In this document: positions 52,529 through 62,800 of the stretch, in pieces | Numbering within the stretch: the first letter of the stretch is position 1 | How the letters are laid out: the number at the start of each line of letters is the position of its first letter | Assembly (NCBI RefSeq): GCF_021491375.1 | Contig: NZ_JAKEVY010000005.1 | Span: 186,001 to 250,000 of the forward strand | Direction of reading: 5' to 3' | DNA: 64,000 bases | Source of the DNA: Flavihumibacter fluminis | Lineage (GTDB): Bacteria; Bacteroidota; Bacteroidia; Chitinophagales; Chitinophagaceae | Translations under genes and position numbers: made by a program | The notes under the pieces: generated by a model | The model's input: only the letters and a program-made list of their open reading frames with translations | Told to the model about the DNA's origin: nothing | The model's database searches: none

Positions 52529-53275
52529 TTATACGGTGGTGATCTGTATTCCTCCAAATACGGCATTGGCCTCGAGGTACATGATCTTATCAGAATAGAT
52601 GCTGTGCTGCGGACGTTTGTCTTCTACTCCACCAAGTACTGCATTGTTCTCCATTTTCAATTGCCAGTGCGAGGGTACAATCAGTCGGATACTTCCAAAT
52701 ACGGCGTTGAGTTCCAGTTTGGGCGGCGTATCAAAATCTGCCTGCAGTAAGTTGATTTCCGCACTACCGAATACCGTGGATACTTCTCCTCCGCGGAAGG
52801 TTTTGGAGATCACAAATTTTCTGACGGTACCGAATACGGTGGATTCATCCAGTCTGTCGGTCATCGTTCCAGGAACTGGATCACCCTCTAGCGTGGCAGC
52901 TGCAACGCGTGCAGCTTTGTCAGTATTCCAGCGCCTGGGGCCCAGTATTAAAATGAGTCCCGCAACCACCATAAACACCGGCCAGAAAAATTCACGTGGG
53001 AAGAAATTGGGGAAAGCGCGTTCAGCCAAAAAGAAAGCACCAATTGCCATGGGCCAAATCCAGCCGGTTCCTTTAAAGCGCTGGCTTACACCTACTGCAA
53101 AACCAACTGCAATCAGGATCATCGGCCAGGAAAAAATCCAGCGCGGTATCAATAAGCCTGCTTTGCTGGCGAATAACAATCCGCCAAGCACAATCAGCAT
53201 AATTCCAAAAATATACCGTCCGTTTTTATCTCCTCTGCAGGGGCGCTGTCTCCGGTATCTATTTTCTGTGTTCAT
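52529..53275 (-). CDS. LiaF-like membrane protein (DUF5668 + LiaF C-terminal type)
   Basis: 248 residues from the ATG at 53275 (a TTG three codons upstream is less likely). Four short membrane helices in the first ~120 residues (IFGIMLIVLGGLLFASKAGLL, IFSWPMILIAVGFAVGV, IWPMAIGAFFLAERAF, PVFMVVAGLILILG), then a soluble right-handed beta part with three repeated VFG motifs (ESTVFGTVRKFV, STVFGSAEINLLQ, NAVFGSIRLIVPS, NAVFGGIQI). LiaF proteins inhibit the LiaRS cell-wall-stress system in Firmicutes. Here it heads an operon with a DUF4288 protein, a kinase and a LytTR regulator, a similar logic with a different regulator family. Confidence 0.87.
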   Translation of the reverse strand: MNTENRYRRQRPCRGDKNGRYIFGIMLIVLGGLLFASKAGLLIPRWIFSWPMILIAVGFAVGVSQRFKGTGWIWPMAIGAFFLAERAFPNFFPREFFWPVFMVVAGLILILGPRRWNTDKAARVAAATLEGDPVPGTMTDRLDESTVFGTVRKFVISKTFRGGEVSTVFGSAEINLLQADFDTPPKLELNAVFGSIRLIVPSHWQLKMENNAVLGGVEDKRPQHSIYSDKIMYLEANAVFGGIQITTV

Positions 53276-53384
53276 GAGTTTCAAATTTTAAGTAAAACTA
53301 AGGCAGGGCAATTCCCTTGGCAAGGAGATTCCCGCCATTTCACCTGCTTTCTCGGTAAAGCCCGGATTTTCGTCGGTCAATTCT

Positions 53385-55016
53385 TCAAAGGAACCGAAAC
53401 TGCCGGCCATCAAACAGACCGCGGTCAGAGAGTTTGAGTTCAGGGATCACCAGCAGCGCCATAAAAGAAAGGGTCATAAAGGGGGCAGACAACCTACTGC
53501 CCTGAGCTTTGGCCATGGTATCGATTTGTGTATAAGCAGCAGCTACTTCCAGCCCATCATCTGCGCTCATGAGTCCGGCTACCGGCAAAGGCAACACTGC
53601 CGACTCGGAAGCATTCACACAACTTAAACCTCCCTGCTCCCGAATCACCAGGTTGATTGCTTCCACCAAAGAAGCATCATCCGCACCTACGGCGATAATA
53701 TTATGCGAGTCGTGCGCCACTGAGGAGGCAATTGCCCCCTGCTGTAAACCAAACCCCTGTATAAATGCCTTGGCTACAGGAGCCGGCTGATATCGGTTCA
53801 CAACTACCAGTTTCAATAAATCATTGGATGGGTTGCTGCACCAACCGCCTTCCTGCACCACCAGATCAGCTGCACTGATTTCCCTGGTGCCTGTTATCAA
53901 TTGTCCATCATAGGCCACAATCGCAGGTAGCGGTGTTCCAACTGCCGGCATAAAAACAGTGTGCTGTTCAATTGGTGAACAATGAAATTGATTAATCGGT
54001 TCCACAGCAATCTCGGGGATCCTGCTCTCCCCATTTTCATATACACATTCCCCATTGATCCAGGTGGATTCCACTTCAAAATGTTCCAGGTCGCGCAGCA
54101 ACACAAAATCCGCCCAATCACCTTCCCGCAACAATCCCACATCCATCTTATAATGCTCCACCGGGTTCACACAGGCTGCTTTCAATACATCAAATAAATC
54201 CAGTTCATGTGTCACTGCCCGGGCACAGAGCTGGTTGATATGTCCCAATAGCAAACTGTCCGGATGTTTATCATCACTGCAGAACATGATCTGATCCGGA
54301 TGCGTCCGCAGCAACTCAATCAATGCTTCAAAATTCTTGGCGGCACTGCCTTCGCGGATCAGGATTTTCATCCCCTGCTGTGCTTTGTCCAGCCCTTCTT
54401 CATAAGTAAAACATTCGTGATCGGTACTCATTCCGGCCGCGATATAATGTGCTGCCTGCTCACCTCTTAATCCGGGTGCGTGCCCATCGATCGGTTTGCC
54501 CAACTCCTGCGCAGCTACAATCTTGGCCATCACTTCCGGATCGCCATTGAGCACGCCGGGAAAATTCATCATCTCACTGAGGTAGTAAATATCATCGCGT
54601 TCCAGCAATCGCTTTACTGCTGCCAGGTCCAGCACGGCCCCGGCAGTTTCAAACACTGTGGCTGGTACACAACTGGGTGCACCAAAATGAAATTTAAAGG
54701 GGACAGCTTTCCCATTTTCGATCATAAATTCCACCCCGGCTTCTCCGCAAACATTGGCTATCTCATGCGGATCCGAAATCGTGGCAACTGTTCCATGTTT
54801 CACCGCCAGTTTCGCAAAGGCAGAGGGCACCAGCAAGGAACTTTCAATGTGTACATGGGCATCCACAAAACCCGGACAGATATAATGCGCCGCCGTATTC
54901 GGGTTCTCAGAAAGATGCCGGATCTCCTTGATCCGTTGACCCTCCAGGTGGATTTCGGCATAATATATGTTTCTGTTTGGGATATCAACCAGGTTGCCCT
55001 GCAGGATCTGTTCCAT
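53385..55016 (-). CDS. ade: Adenine deaminase (amidohydrolase type)
   Basis: 543 residues, usual for Ade. Metal-binding HVHIESS with PGFVDAHVH near residue 50, ATISDPHEIANVCG, DGHAPGLRG, STDHECFTYEEG, and SDDKHPDSLL contain the conserved His/Asp of the TIM barrel; the C-terminal SVAHDSHNIIAVGADD is also characteristic of this family. It turns adenine into hypoxanthine and ammonia for purine salvage, with Mn2+ or Fe2+. It is a single gene; the next minus-strand gene begins 109 bp downstream. Confidence 0.95.
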   Translation of the reverse strand: MEQILQGNLVDIPNRNIYYAEIHLEGQRIKEIRHLSENPNTAAHYICPGFVDAHVHIESSLLVPSAFAKLAVKHGTVATISDPHEIANVCGEAGVEFMIENGKAVPFKFHFGAPSCVPATVFETAGAVLDLAAVKRLLERDDIYYLSEMMNFPGVLNGDPEVMAKIVAAQELGKPIDGHAPGLRGEQAAHYIAAGMSTDHECFTYEEGLDKAQQGMKILIREGSAAKNFEALIELLRTHPDQIMFCSDDKHPDSLLLGHINQLCARAVTHELDLFDVLKAACVNPVEHYKMDVGLLREGDWADFVLLRDLEHFEVESTWINGECVYENGESRIPEIAVEPINQFHCSPIEQHTVFMPAVGTPLPAIVAYDGQLITGTREISAADLVVQEGGWCSNPSNDLLKLVVVNRYQPAPVAKAFIQGFGLQQGAIASSVAHDSHNIIAVGADDASLVEAINLVIREQGGLSCVNASESAVLPLPVAGLMSADDGLEVAAAYTQIDTMAKAQGSRLSAPFMTLSFMALLVIPELKLSDRGLFDGRQFRFL

Positions 55017-55125
55017 GGTGAAAGCTTAGATACGCAATATACCCAACAACCACAGAAATGATAAAAAACCGTGTTTTCTCTGTAATGATTTGGATGATCG
55101 GTCAACTAATAGATTAAGAACCGGC

Positions 55126-55133
55126 TAAATTTG
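55126..55133 (+). promoter_or_regulatory. -7 box for the first LolA-like gene
   Basis: TAAATTTG matches TAnnTTTG, 16 bp before the ATG at 55150. No TTG was found at the proper distance upstream, so the -33 part is weak. Confidence 0.4.
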
Positions 55134-55149
55134 ATTCAAATTGCGCACT

Positions 55150-55899
55150 ATGACGAAAGGAACTGCTTTTACCTTACTGACCTGCCTGGTCTTTGGCTTT
55201 TTTACCGTCCAGGCACAAACGGTGGATGAGGTATTGGCCGGATATGAAAAAGCCCTCGGTGGAAAAGAAAAACTACAAACACTGAAATCGGTTTATATGG
55301 AAGGCGTGTCCATCGCCGGCAATGGAAATGAGATCACTTCCAAAATGACCAAAGTGGATCAGCAGCTCATGCGGTCCGAAATCAATTTTGGTATGGGCTC
55401 TTTTAATGTATTGCTAACTGATAAAGGCGGATGGGTTTCCAATCCACGTAATGGCGGGAAGTTTGAACCCATGCCGGAAGAACGTTACAAAGCAGCACTG
55501 GGTGAGCTGGATCTGATCGGGCCACTTTATAATTATGCTGCCAAAGGCCACAAAGCCCAGCTCGAAGGAAAGGAATCCATCAATGGAAAAGAAGCCTATA
55601 AAATCAAACTGACCCTCGCAAACGGAAATGAGGTAACCTATTTCATTGACGCCACCAGCTACCTGCTGGTACGTGAGATCCGCAAGGGTGGGGGCATGTT
55701 TGGAGGCGGACAAAGAAGAGGCGCCAATGCCGACCAGCAACCCCAGGAGGTGATTACCGATTACAGCGATTACCAATCCACCCCGGAAGGTTTTTTATTC
55801 CCTTTTACAGTTAAACGCAACGGAATGGGGGGAGAAACCATCTATGAAAAGATCGAGGTGAACAAACCGGTAGATCCGAAGTTATATAAAGCAGAATAA
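55150..55899 (+). CDS. Secreted LolA-like (lipoprotein-sorting-protein-like) protein, copy 1
   Basis: 249 residues from the ATG at 55150 (the frame also has a TTG three codons earlier). Signal peptide ends near TVQAQ (residue 23). The mature protein begins TVDEVLAGYEKALGGKEKLQTLKSVYMEGV and has the repeated beta strands of the LolA/LolB half-barrel (KINGKEAYKIKLTL, TYFIDATSYLLVREI, ITDYSDYQSTPEGFLFPFTV). Similar exported proteins are common in Bacteroidota with no proven role; lipid or lipoprotein carriage is a guess from fold. The next gene (41 bp later) encodes a paralogue of the same build. Confidence 0.8.
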   Translation: MTKGTAFTLLTCLVFGFFTVQAQTVDEVLAGYEKALGGKEKLQTLKSVYMEGVSIAGNGNEITSKMTKVDQQLMRSEINFGMGSFNVLLTDKGGWVSNPRNGGKFEPMPEERYKAALGELDLIGPLYNYAAKGHKAQLEGKESINGKEAYKIKLTLANGNEVTYFIDATSYLLVREIRKGGGMFGGGQRRGANADQQPQEVITDYSDYQSTPEGFLFPFTVKRNGMGGETIYEKIEVNKPVDPKLYKAE

Positions 55900-55939
55900 G
55901 GACACACTCAAATACCAACTATACATTAAACAGAAACAC

Positions 55940-56662
55940 ATGAAAGCATTGAAACTTGCATTTTTAGGAGCTGCTCTTTTGGGAACTATGACTGGTTTCT
56001 CTCAAACAGCAGATGAGATCGCCAACAAGCATATTGACGCTATTGGCGGAAAGGATAACTGGAAAAAAGTGAAGTCCGTGATCATGGACGGAACCATGAG
56101 TTTCCAGGGTATTGATATCGCCGTTACCACCACTTCCGTACACAATACAGGCAGTCGCCAGGATCTGAACATCATGGGTCAGGCAAACTATGTAATCATG
56201 ACGCCCACTGCCGGATGGATGTATATGCCTGTACAGGGCCAAACCAACGTGGAGCCTATGACAGAAGAAATGGTTAAAAAAGGAGCCGACGAACTGGATA
56301 CCCAGGGTGCCCTGGTTGACTACAAGGAAAAAGGCCATAGCCTGGAATACCTCGGTAAAGAAGATGTGGAAGGAACAGAATGTCATAAACTGAAACTGAC
56401 CCTGAAAGGCGGAAAAGTTACTACGTACTTTATCGATCCTGCTTCTTTCCTCTTGCTCAAGTCTACTGCCAAGCAGGAAGTAAACGGACAGGAAATGGAA
56501 ATGACTACCGGTTACAGCAACTACCAGAAATTACCGGAAGGTATCTCCATGCCGATGACCATCAGTGTGCCACTCGGACCAGGAATGAATGCTGACATGG
56601 TAATCAGCAAAATTCAAATCAACAAGGAAGTTCCTGCAGAAACATTCCAACCCGCCAAATAA
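55940..56662 (+). CDS. Secreted LolA-like protein, copy 2
   Basis: 240 residues; signal peptide cut near TGFSQ (residue 22). It has the same layout as its neighbour: TADEIANKHIDAIGGKDNWKKVKSVIMDGT at the mature start, then GTECHKLKLTLKGGKVTTYFIDPASFLLLKS and TTGYSNYQKLPEGISMPMTI. It is clearly a paralogue by position-by-position motif match, from an old tandem duplication. A strong terminator ends the pair. Confidence 0.8.
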   Translation: MKALKLAFLGAALLGTMTGFSQTADEIANKHIDAIGGKDNWKKVKSVIMDGTMSFQGIDIAVTTTSVHNTGSRQDLNIMGQANYVIMTPTAGWMYMPVQGQTNVEPMTEEMVKKGADELDTQGALVDYKEKGHSLEYLGKEDVEGTECHKLKLTLKGGKVTTYFIDPASFLLLKSTAKQEVNGQEMEMTTGYSNYQKLPEGISMPMTISVPLGPGMNADMVISKIQINKEVPAETFQPAK

Positions 56663-56676
56663 TTGACCGATTCCTG

Positions 56677-56697
56677 AAGCCCGGTTTATCCGGGCTT
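56677..56697 (+). terminator. Rho-independent terminator after LolA-like pair
   Basis: AAGCCCGG (56677-56684), loop TTTAT, CCGGGCTT (56690-56697), continuing into a T run to 56704. Ends 20 bp before the next gene's start. Confidence 0.93.
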
Positions 56698-56723
56698 TTT
56701 TTTTCCTGACCAAAACAAATCAC

Positions 56724-59700
56724 ATGAAACAACTGCTTCTGTCTATTTGCGTTTGTTCTATATCGTTAGTCTCCTTCTCCCAATCGAATGTTAACTCTGC
56801 CACCTTCGGCATGCTGGAAGCCCGTTGGCTCGGCCCAGGCACAATGAGTGGCCGTATTACTGCTATCGAAGGTGTAAACAAGGATGGCAAAACACTTTAC
56901 ATAGGAACTGCTGGTGGCGGCATCTGGAAATCCACCAACGCCGGTGCTTCTTTCAAACCCATTTTTGATCGCTATTGCCAAAGCATTGGCGCCCTTGCCA
57001 TTGACCAGTCCAAACCGACTGTTGTGTATGCTGGTACTGGTGAAAGCAATATGCGGAACTCTGTTTCCATCGGTAATGGTTTGTACAAATCAACTGATGG
57101 TGGCGATAACTGGACTAAAATCGGGCTGGATTCCACTGAGCATATTTCCAAGATTGTAATTGACCCCTCTAACTCTAATATTGTTTACGTGGCTGCTCCT
57201 GGTCCGCTTTGGAGCGACAGTGAACACCGGGGTTTATACAAATCAACAGACGGTGGCAAAACCTGGTCCAAATCCCTCTATATTTCAGATAAGGCAGGTT
57301 GTGCCGATGTGAGCCTTGATCCCAATAACCCAAATATTGTATATGCCACTACCTGGGAATTCCGTCGCCTTCCTTACCTGTTTAATTCAGGTGGCAAGGG
57401 ATCCGGAATTTTCAAATCAATGGATGGTGGTAAAACCTGGAAGGAACTCACAAATGGATTGCCTGCCAAACCTTTCGGAAGAACTGCATTGGCCCTTGCA
57501 CCCAGCGCTCCGGAGAACCTGATCGCTATTGTGGAAGCCAAGGATACCAAAATGTATATTTCCAAAGATGGTGGCGAAAGCTGGAAAGAACAGAGTGCCA
57601 CCCTCAATGTGGTATCAAGACCTTTTTATTTTAGCACCCTGGTGATTGATCCCAAAGATCCCAAACGGGTGTATCGTCCGGCTTTCTCTTTCAGCTATTC
57701 AGATGATGGAGGTTATTCCTTTGCAGAAGCATCAGGAGAAGGGGGTTGGGTACATTCAGATCACCACGCCCTCTGGATCAATCCGAATAATACCAACCAA
57801 TTATACCTCGGTACCGATGGTGGTGTATACATCAGCCTGGATAGAGGTGTTACCTGGATCTTTGTATCCAACCTGCCAGTCGGGCAGTTTTACCATGTTG
57901 CAGTTGACAACCGCGAGCCTTACAATATTTACGGAGGCTTGCAGGATAACGGTTCCTGGTATGCGCCATCTGCTAAACCCAATGGAGTTAACAATGGCGA
58001 CTGGACCGCGATTTATGGAGGTGATGGTTTCTGGACAGTACCGGATCCTACTGACCCCAATATCGCCTATGCAGAATACCAGGGTGGAAATATGGCGCGG
58101 GTAGATTTGCGTACCCTGAAATCCGTTTCCATCAAACCGCAGGCAGCAGCTGCCGATGGCAAATTGCGCTGGAACTGGAATACACCGATTCATGTGGGAC
58201 AGACAAATCCAAAGAACCTCTACACCGGTGCGCAGTATCTGTTCAAAAGCACCGATCAGGGTAGAAACTGGGTGCGCATTTCTCCAGACCTCACTACCAA
58301 CGATAAGATAAAACAGGAGCAGGATAACAGTGGCGGCTTAAGTGCTGATAATACATCTGCTGAAAATCATACCACCATTTTTGCGATTGCGGAATCTCCT
58401 TTAGATGAAAATATCATCTGGGTAGGTACCGATGATGGTAACCTGCAATACACTACTGATGGTGGTAAAACCTGGACCAATGTTTCTGCAAATGTAACAG
58501 CAGCCGGCTTGCCTGCGCAGACTTGGGTGAGCAGTGTAGAGCCATCCCGCTTCGACAAACAATTGATTTATGCCAGCTTCGATAATCACATGTATGGCGA
58601 TCATAAAACCTATGTGGGAAAATCCTCCGACATGGGTAAAACCTGGACCCTTTTCAAAAGTGATGAGTTCACCGGGTTTGCTCATAAAATCAAGGAAGAT
58701 CTGGTAAACAAAGACCTGCTGTTTGTTGGAACTGAAATGGGCATGTTTGCTTCGGTTACAGGTGGACGTGAGTGGTTCAGGATGAAAAACAGAATTCCCG
58801 AATATGCATTGGTGAGAGATATTGTGATTCATCCCAAAACACATGATCTGATTCTTGGAACTCATGGCCGGGGTGTGATTGTGGTGGATGATATCCGCCC
58901 GATGCGCGAGCTCGCTGGAGAAACTTCCAACAAACCTGTGCATATTTTTGCAGCAGCACCTCAGCCCATCCGCGATGGCCAGTTTGGCAATGGAGGCTTT
59001 CCTCCAACCGGTGGCTGGTCGGCCGGTAATCCGGCAGGCATTCCACCTATTCAGTATTACCTGAAAGATCGAATCATGTCTGGTGATGTGAAAGTGGAGA
59101 TCTTTAATGATAAAGGCGAACTGATCCAAACCATGCCGGGCTCCAAGCGCAAAGGAGTAAATAAAGTGTACTGGAACCAGCGCATGACACCTAATAAATC
59201 GGCAGCCGGCGGAACCAAAATGGACCGTGGTGGTATGGTGGCGCCTCAGGTATTACCTGGCACCTACACACTGAAGCTGACAGTAGGCAAAGAAGAATAC
59301 AAGCAGCCGATTGTATTGGTGCATGATACTTCAAACACTACGTACAGCCTGGAGGATCGCGTTGCACAACACAAGGCATCCATGGAATTGTATAACATGC
59401 AGAAAGAGCTGAATGGATTGATTGAAGAAGTAAACGGTGAACAGAAATTACTGAAGGAAAGTGGCGACAAGATCAAAAATGAAAAAGTAAAAAAACTCTT
59501 GAAGACCTATAATCAATCACTGGAAGAATTCCGATCCGGCTTACTGGCTACTAAACAAACCAGTATTTTTGCAGATGAAGAACAGTTGAGAGAGCGCTTG
59601 TCTGAATTGTACACAACCATCGCCGGTAATGAGGCGAGGCCGAGTAATCTTCAATTGGAAAGATTGCAATCTCTCCAGGGCGAACTTGCTGCCGCCAAAG

Positions 59701-59804
59701 CAAAACATGCTGCCATTAGTAAGCAGTATGCCGACAAAGTTCGGCAGGCTATGGCAAAAGAAGGTGTTACAACCCCGGCGTTAAAAACAACGTCTGTTAA
59801 ATAG
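56724..59804 (+). CDS. Large secreted BNR/sortilin-like beta-propeller protein, copy 1
   Basis: 1026 residues; signal peptide of about 20 residues (SLVSFSQ). The first ~730 residues have at least nine Asp-box/BNR repeats of the form S-x-D-x-G-x-T-W (KSTDGGDNWTK, KSTDGGKTWSK, ISKDGGESWKE, KSTDQGRNWVR, YTTDGGKTWTN, KSSDMGKTWTL), as in sialidase, Vps10 and photosystem assembly propellers. Then comes a FlgD-like beta domain (VEIFNDKGELIQTMPG ... RMTPNKSAAGG) and a C-terminal helical coil (~880-1026). No catalytic sialidase residues and no T9SS C-terminal signal are seen. Role unknown; a related gene follows. Confidence 0.85.
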   Translation: MKQLLLSICVCSISLVSFSQSNVNSATFGMLEARWLGPGTMSGRITAIEGVNKDGKTLYIGTAGGGIWKSTNAGASFKPIFDRYCQSIGALAIDQSKPTVVYAGTGESNMRNSVSIGNGLYKSTDGGDNWTKIGLDSTEHISKIVIDPSNSNIVYVAAPGPLWSDSEHRGLYKSTDGGKTWSKSLYISDKAGCADVSLDPNNPNIVYATTWEFRRLPYLFNSGGKGSGIFKSMDGGKTWKELTNGLPAKPFGRTALALAPSAPENLIAIVEAKDTKMYISKDGGESWKEQSATLNVVSRPFYFSTLVIDPKDPKRVYRPAFSFSYSDDGGYSFAEASGEGGWVHSDHHALWINPNNTNQLYLGTDGGVYISLDRGVTWIFVSNLPVGQFYHVAVDNREPYNIYGGLQDNGSWYAPSAKPNGVNNGDWTAIYGGDGFWTVPDPTDPNIAYAEYQGGNMARVDLRTLKSVSIKPQAAAADGKLRWNWNTPIHVGQTNPKNLYTGAQYLFKSTDQGRNWVRISPDLTTNDKIKQEQDNSGGLSADNTSAENHTTIFAIAESPLDENIIWVGTDDGNLQYTTDGGKTWTNVSANVTAAGLPAQTWVSSVEPSRFDKQLIYASFDNHMYGDHKTYVGKSSDMGKTWTLFKSDEFTGFAHKIKEDLVNKDLLFVGTEMGMFASVTGGREWFRMKNRIPEYALVRDIVIHPKTHDLILGTHGRGVIVVDDIRPMRELAGETSNKPVHIFAAAPQPIRDGQFGNGGFPPTGGWSAGNPAGIPPIQYYLKDRIMSGDVKVEIFNDKGELIQTMPGSKRKGVNKVYWNQRMTPNKSAAGGTKMDRGGMVAPQVLPGTYTLKLTVGKEEYKQPIVLVHDTSNTTYSLEDRVAQHKASMELYNMQKELNGLIEEVNGEQKLLKESGDKIKNEKVKKLLKTYNQSLEEFRSGLLATKQTSIFADEEQLRERLSELYTTIAGNEARPSNLQLERLQSLQGELAAAKAKHAAISKQYADKVRQAMAKEGVTTPALKTTSVK

Positions 59805-59824
59805 TTTTTTTGTAACAGGTATAT

Positions 59825-59854
59825 ATGGCTGGTCGGCAGATGCTGACCAGCCAT
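59825..59854 (+). terminator. Rho-independent terminator between the two BNR genes
   Basis: ATGGCTGGTC (59825-59834), 10-nt loop that can partly pair itself, GACCAGCCAT (59845-59854), then seven T. Starts 20 bp after the stop. Confidence 0.92.
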
Positions 59855-59894
59855 TTTTTTGCGTACTTTGAATACCTGATTTAAATACCTACAC

Positions 59895-62800
59895 ATGAGA
59901 AAATTACTGTTAGTAGCCTGTTTGCTGCCCGGACTCCTGGCTCAGTCGCAGCGCAAAAAAACAGCGCCTCCAACCAAGGCTCCCAACTACGATTCCCTAT
60001 TATTTGCCAACACCAAATACCGGCTGATTGGTCCCTGGCGGGGCGGAAGATCTGCCGCGGTAGCAGGTTCCTACACCAACAAGCAAACCTTCTTCATGGG
60101 GGCAACCGGAGGTGGACTCTGGAAAACCACCGATGGAGGAAGCAACTGGACCAATATCTCCGACAAATACAATATCGCCAATATAGGAGCCATTGCCATA
60201 GCGCCTACTGATGAGCAAATCATGTATGTAGGAGAGGGCGAGAATACATTAAGAGGCAATGTGGCAGAAGGACTCGGAGGCATCTGGCGCTCCGATGATG
60301 GCGGCAGAACCTGGCAGAACAGGGGATTGAAAGATGGCCGACATATTATCAGAATCCTAGTGCATCCCCGCAATCCGGATATCGTTTGGGCAGGGGTGAT
60401 AGGTCACCTCTTTGGCCCCAATGAAGAAAGGGGTGTATTCAAATCAACGGATGGAGGTAAAACCTGGAAACGCACCCTGTTTGTCAATAACCAAACCGGG
60501 GTGAGCGACCTGGTGATGGATCCAACCAACCCATCTATCATGTATGCCGGCACCTGGAGAATCATACGTACACCGTATAGTTTGGAAAGTGGTGGTGAAG
60601 GAAGTGGCTTGTGGAAATCTACCGATGGAGGTGAAACCTGGACCAATATAACAGCCTCCAAGGGCCTGCCCAAAGGAGTATGGGGAATTGTTGGGGTGGC
60701 CATCGCGCCTTCCAATCCGGATAAAGTAGTAGCCCTGATTGAGAATGAAAACGGAGGCTTATACACCAGCATGGATGCGGGCAAAACCTGGAGCCTGACC
60801 AGCAATGATAACAATATCCGCCAGCGTGCCTGGTATTATACCAAAGTGTTCATCGATCCCAAAAATGAAAATGTAATCTATGCGCCGAATGTTGGCTTCA
60901 TGCGCAGCAGGGATGGCGGCAAAACCTTCCAGGGAATCCGCACACCGCACAGCGATCACCATGATTTATGGATTGATCCAAAGGATCCGAATCGTATGAT
61001 TGTGGCGGATGATGGAGGCGGACAGGTAAGTTATGACGGTGGCAATAGCTGGAGCACTTATATGAACCAGCCAACCGCGCAGATTTATCGCGTGAGTACA
61101 GACAACAGCTTCCCTTATCGTATACTTGGAGCACAGCAGGATAATTCAACATTCCGCATTCGGCACAGAAGTTATGGTTCGGTTATATCTGACAGTGACT
61201 GGGAAGAAACTGCCGGAGCAGAAAGTGGATATGTGGTAGCCGACCCTCTGAATCCGGATATCGTGTACGGAGGAAATTACGGCGGTTATTTGTCAAGGTT
61301 AGATCACAAAACAGGAGAGAACCGGGCCATCACCGTATGGCCTGATAACCCAATGGGTGCAGGTGCCGATGTATTGAAATACCGTTTCCAGTGGAACTTC
61401 CCGATCTTCTTTTCTCCGCATAACCCAAAACGTTTGTATAGCGCGGGTAATGCTTTGTTTGTAACAGAAAATGAAGGGGCAAGCTGGGAGCAGATCTCTC
61501 CGGATCTGACTACCAATGATAAATCCAAACAGGGCCCAAGTGGTGGTCCGATTACAAAAGACAATACCAGTGTTGAATACTATTGTACCATTTTCACTGC
61601 TGCAGAAAGTGCATTGGAAAAGGATCTGTTGTGGACAGGTTCAGATGATGGATTGGTGCATGTGAGTAAGGATGGAGGAAAAAACTGGACCAATGTAACA
61701 CCGGCTGGTGCTCCTAAATGGATTATGTGGAATGCCATTGAAACACATCCTACGAAAAAAGGAGTTGCGTACATTACAGGCACCCGCTACAAGCTGGATG
61801 ATTTCGAACCTTATGTGTATAAGACAACCGATTATGGTGCTACCTGGACGCGTATCACACGTGGCATTGATCCCCTGCATTTTACCAGGGTAGTAAGAGC
61901 CGATCACAAACGCGATGGCTTGCTCTATGCAGGCACTGAATACGGTATGTATATCAGTTATGATGATGGCGCCAACTGGAGAAAATTTCAGTTGAATCTG
62001 CCGGAAGTGCCCATCACGGATTTAACTATCAGGGACAATGACCTGATTGTGGCTACACAGGGTAGAGCGTTCTGGGTGCTGGATGATTTGACAATGGTAC
62101 AGGCCTATGATCCTGCCTTGGTGAATAAATCCTTGCATGTGTTTCCGGTTCGGGAAACCTGGAGAATTCGTGCTGCAGGAGGATTCCGCGGAGCAACACC
62201 TGTGAATGCAGGAAAGAATCCACCAACCGGAGCCGTGATCAATTTTTATGCAGGCAAGGTGACAGATTCTACCAAAGCAACGGTGACCATCCTGGATAAG
62301 CAGAAAGCAGTTATCAAAACCTTCTCAACCCAATCCAAAGAAGAAAAACTGGAATTGAATCCGGGTATGAACCAACTGGTTTGGAACCTGTTGTATCCGG
62401 AAGGAAAGAAGATTGATGGAATGATTTTATGGAATGGTGTACCAGGCAGTATCCTGGCGCCTCCCGGCAATTATTATGCGAGAGTGAAGATAGGTTCGGA
62501 TTCTACTGAAGTTCCCTTTGTAGTGAAAGCCGATCCCAATTACAAAGTGTCTACAGCCGATTATGAAGCACAGTTTGATTTCCTGAAGCAGGTGCAGGGA
62601 ACCTTTAATGATGTGCAGCAGGCAATTCTGGACATCCGCAGTTTGAGAAGCCAGATCAATGATTTTGTAGGCAGACAGGGTAAAGGCATTCCGGCGGATG
62701 TGAAGCAACAAGCAGACACCATCAACAAACAGTTGACCAAAGTGGAGGAAGCGCTGTACCAGACCAAGGCAAAAAGTTTCCAGGATGTACTGAACTTCCC

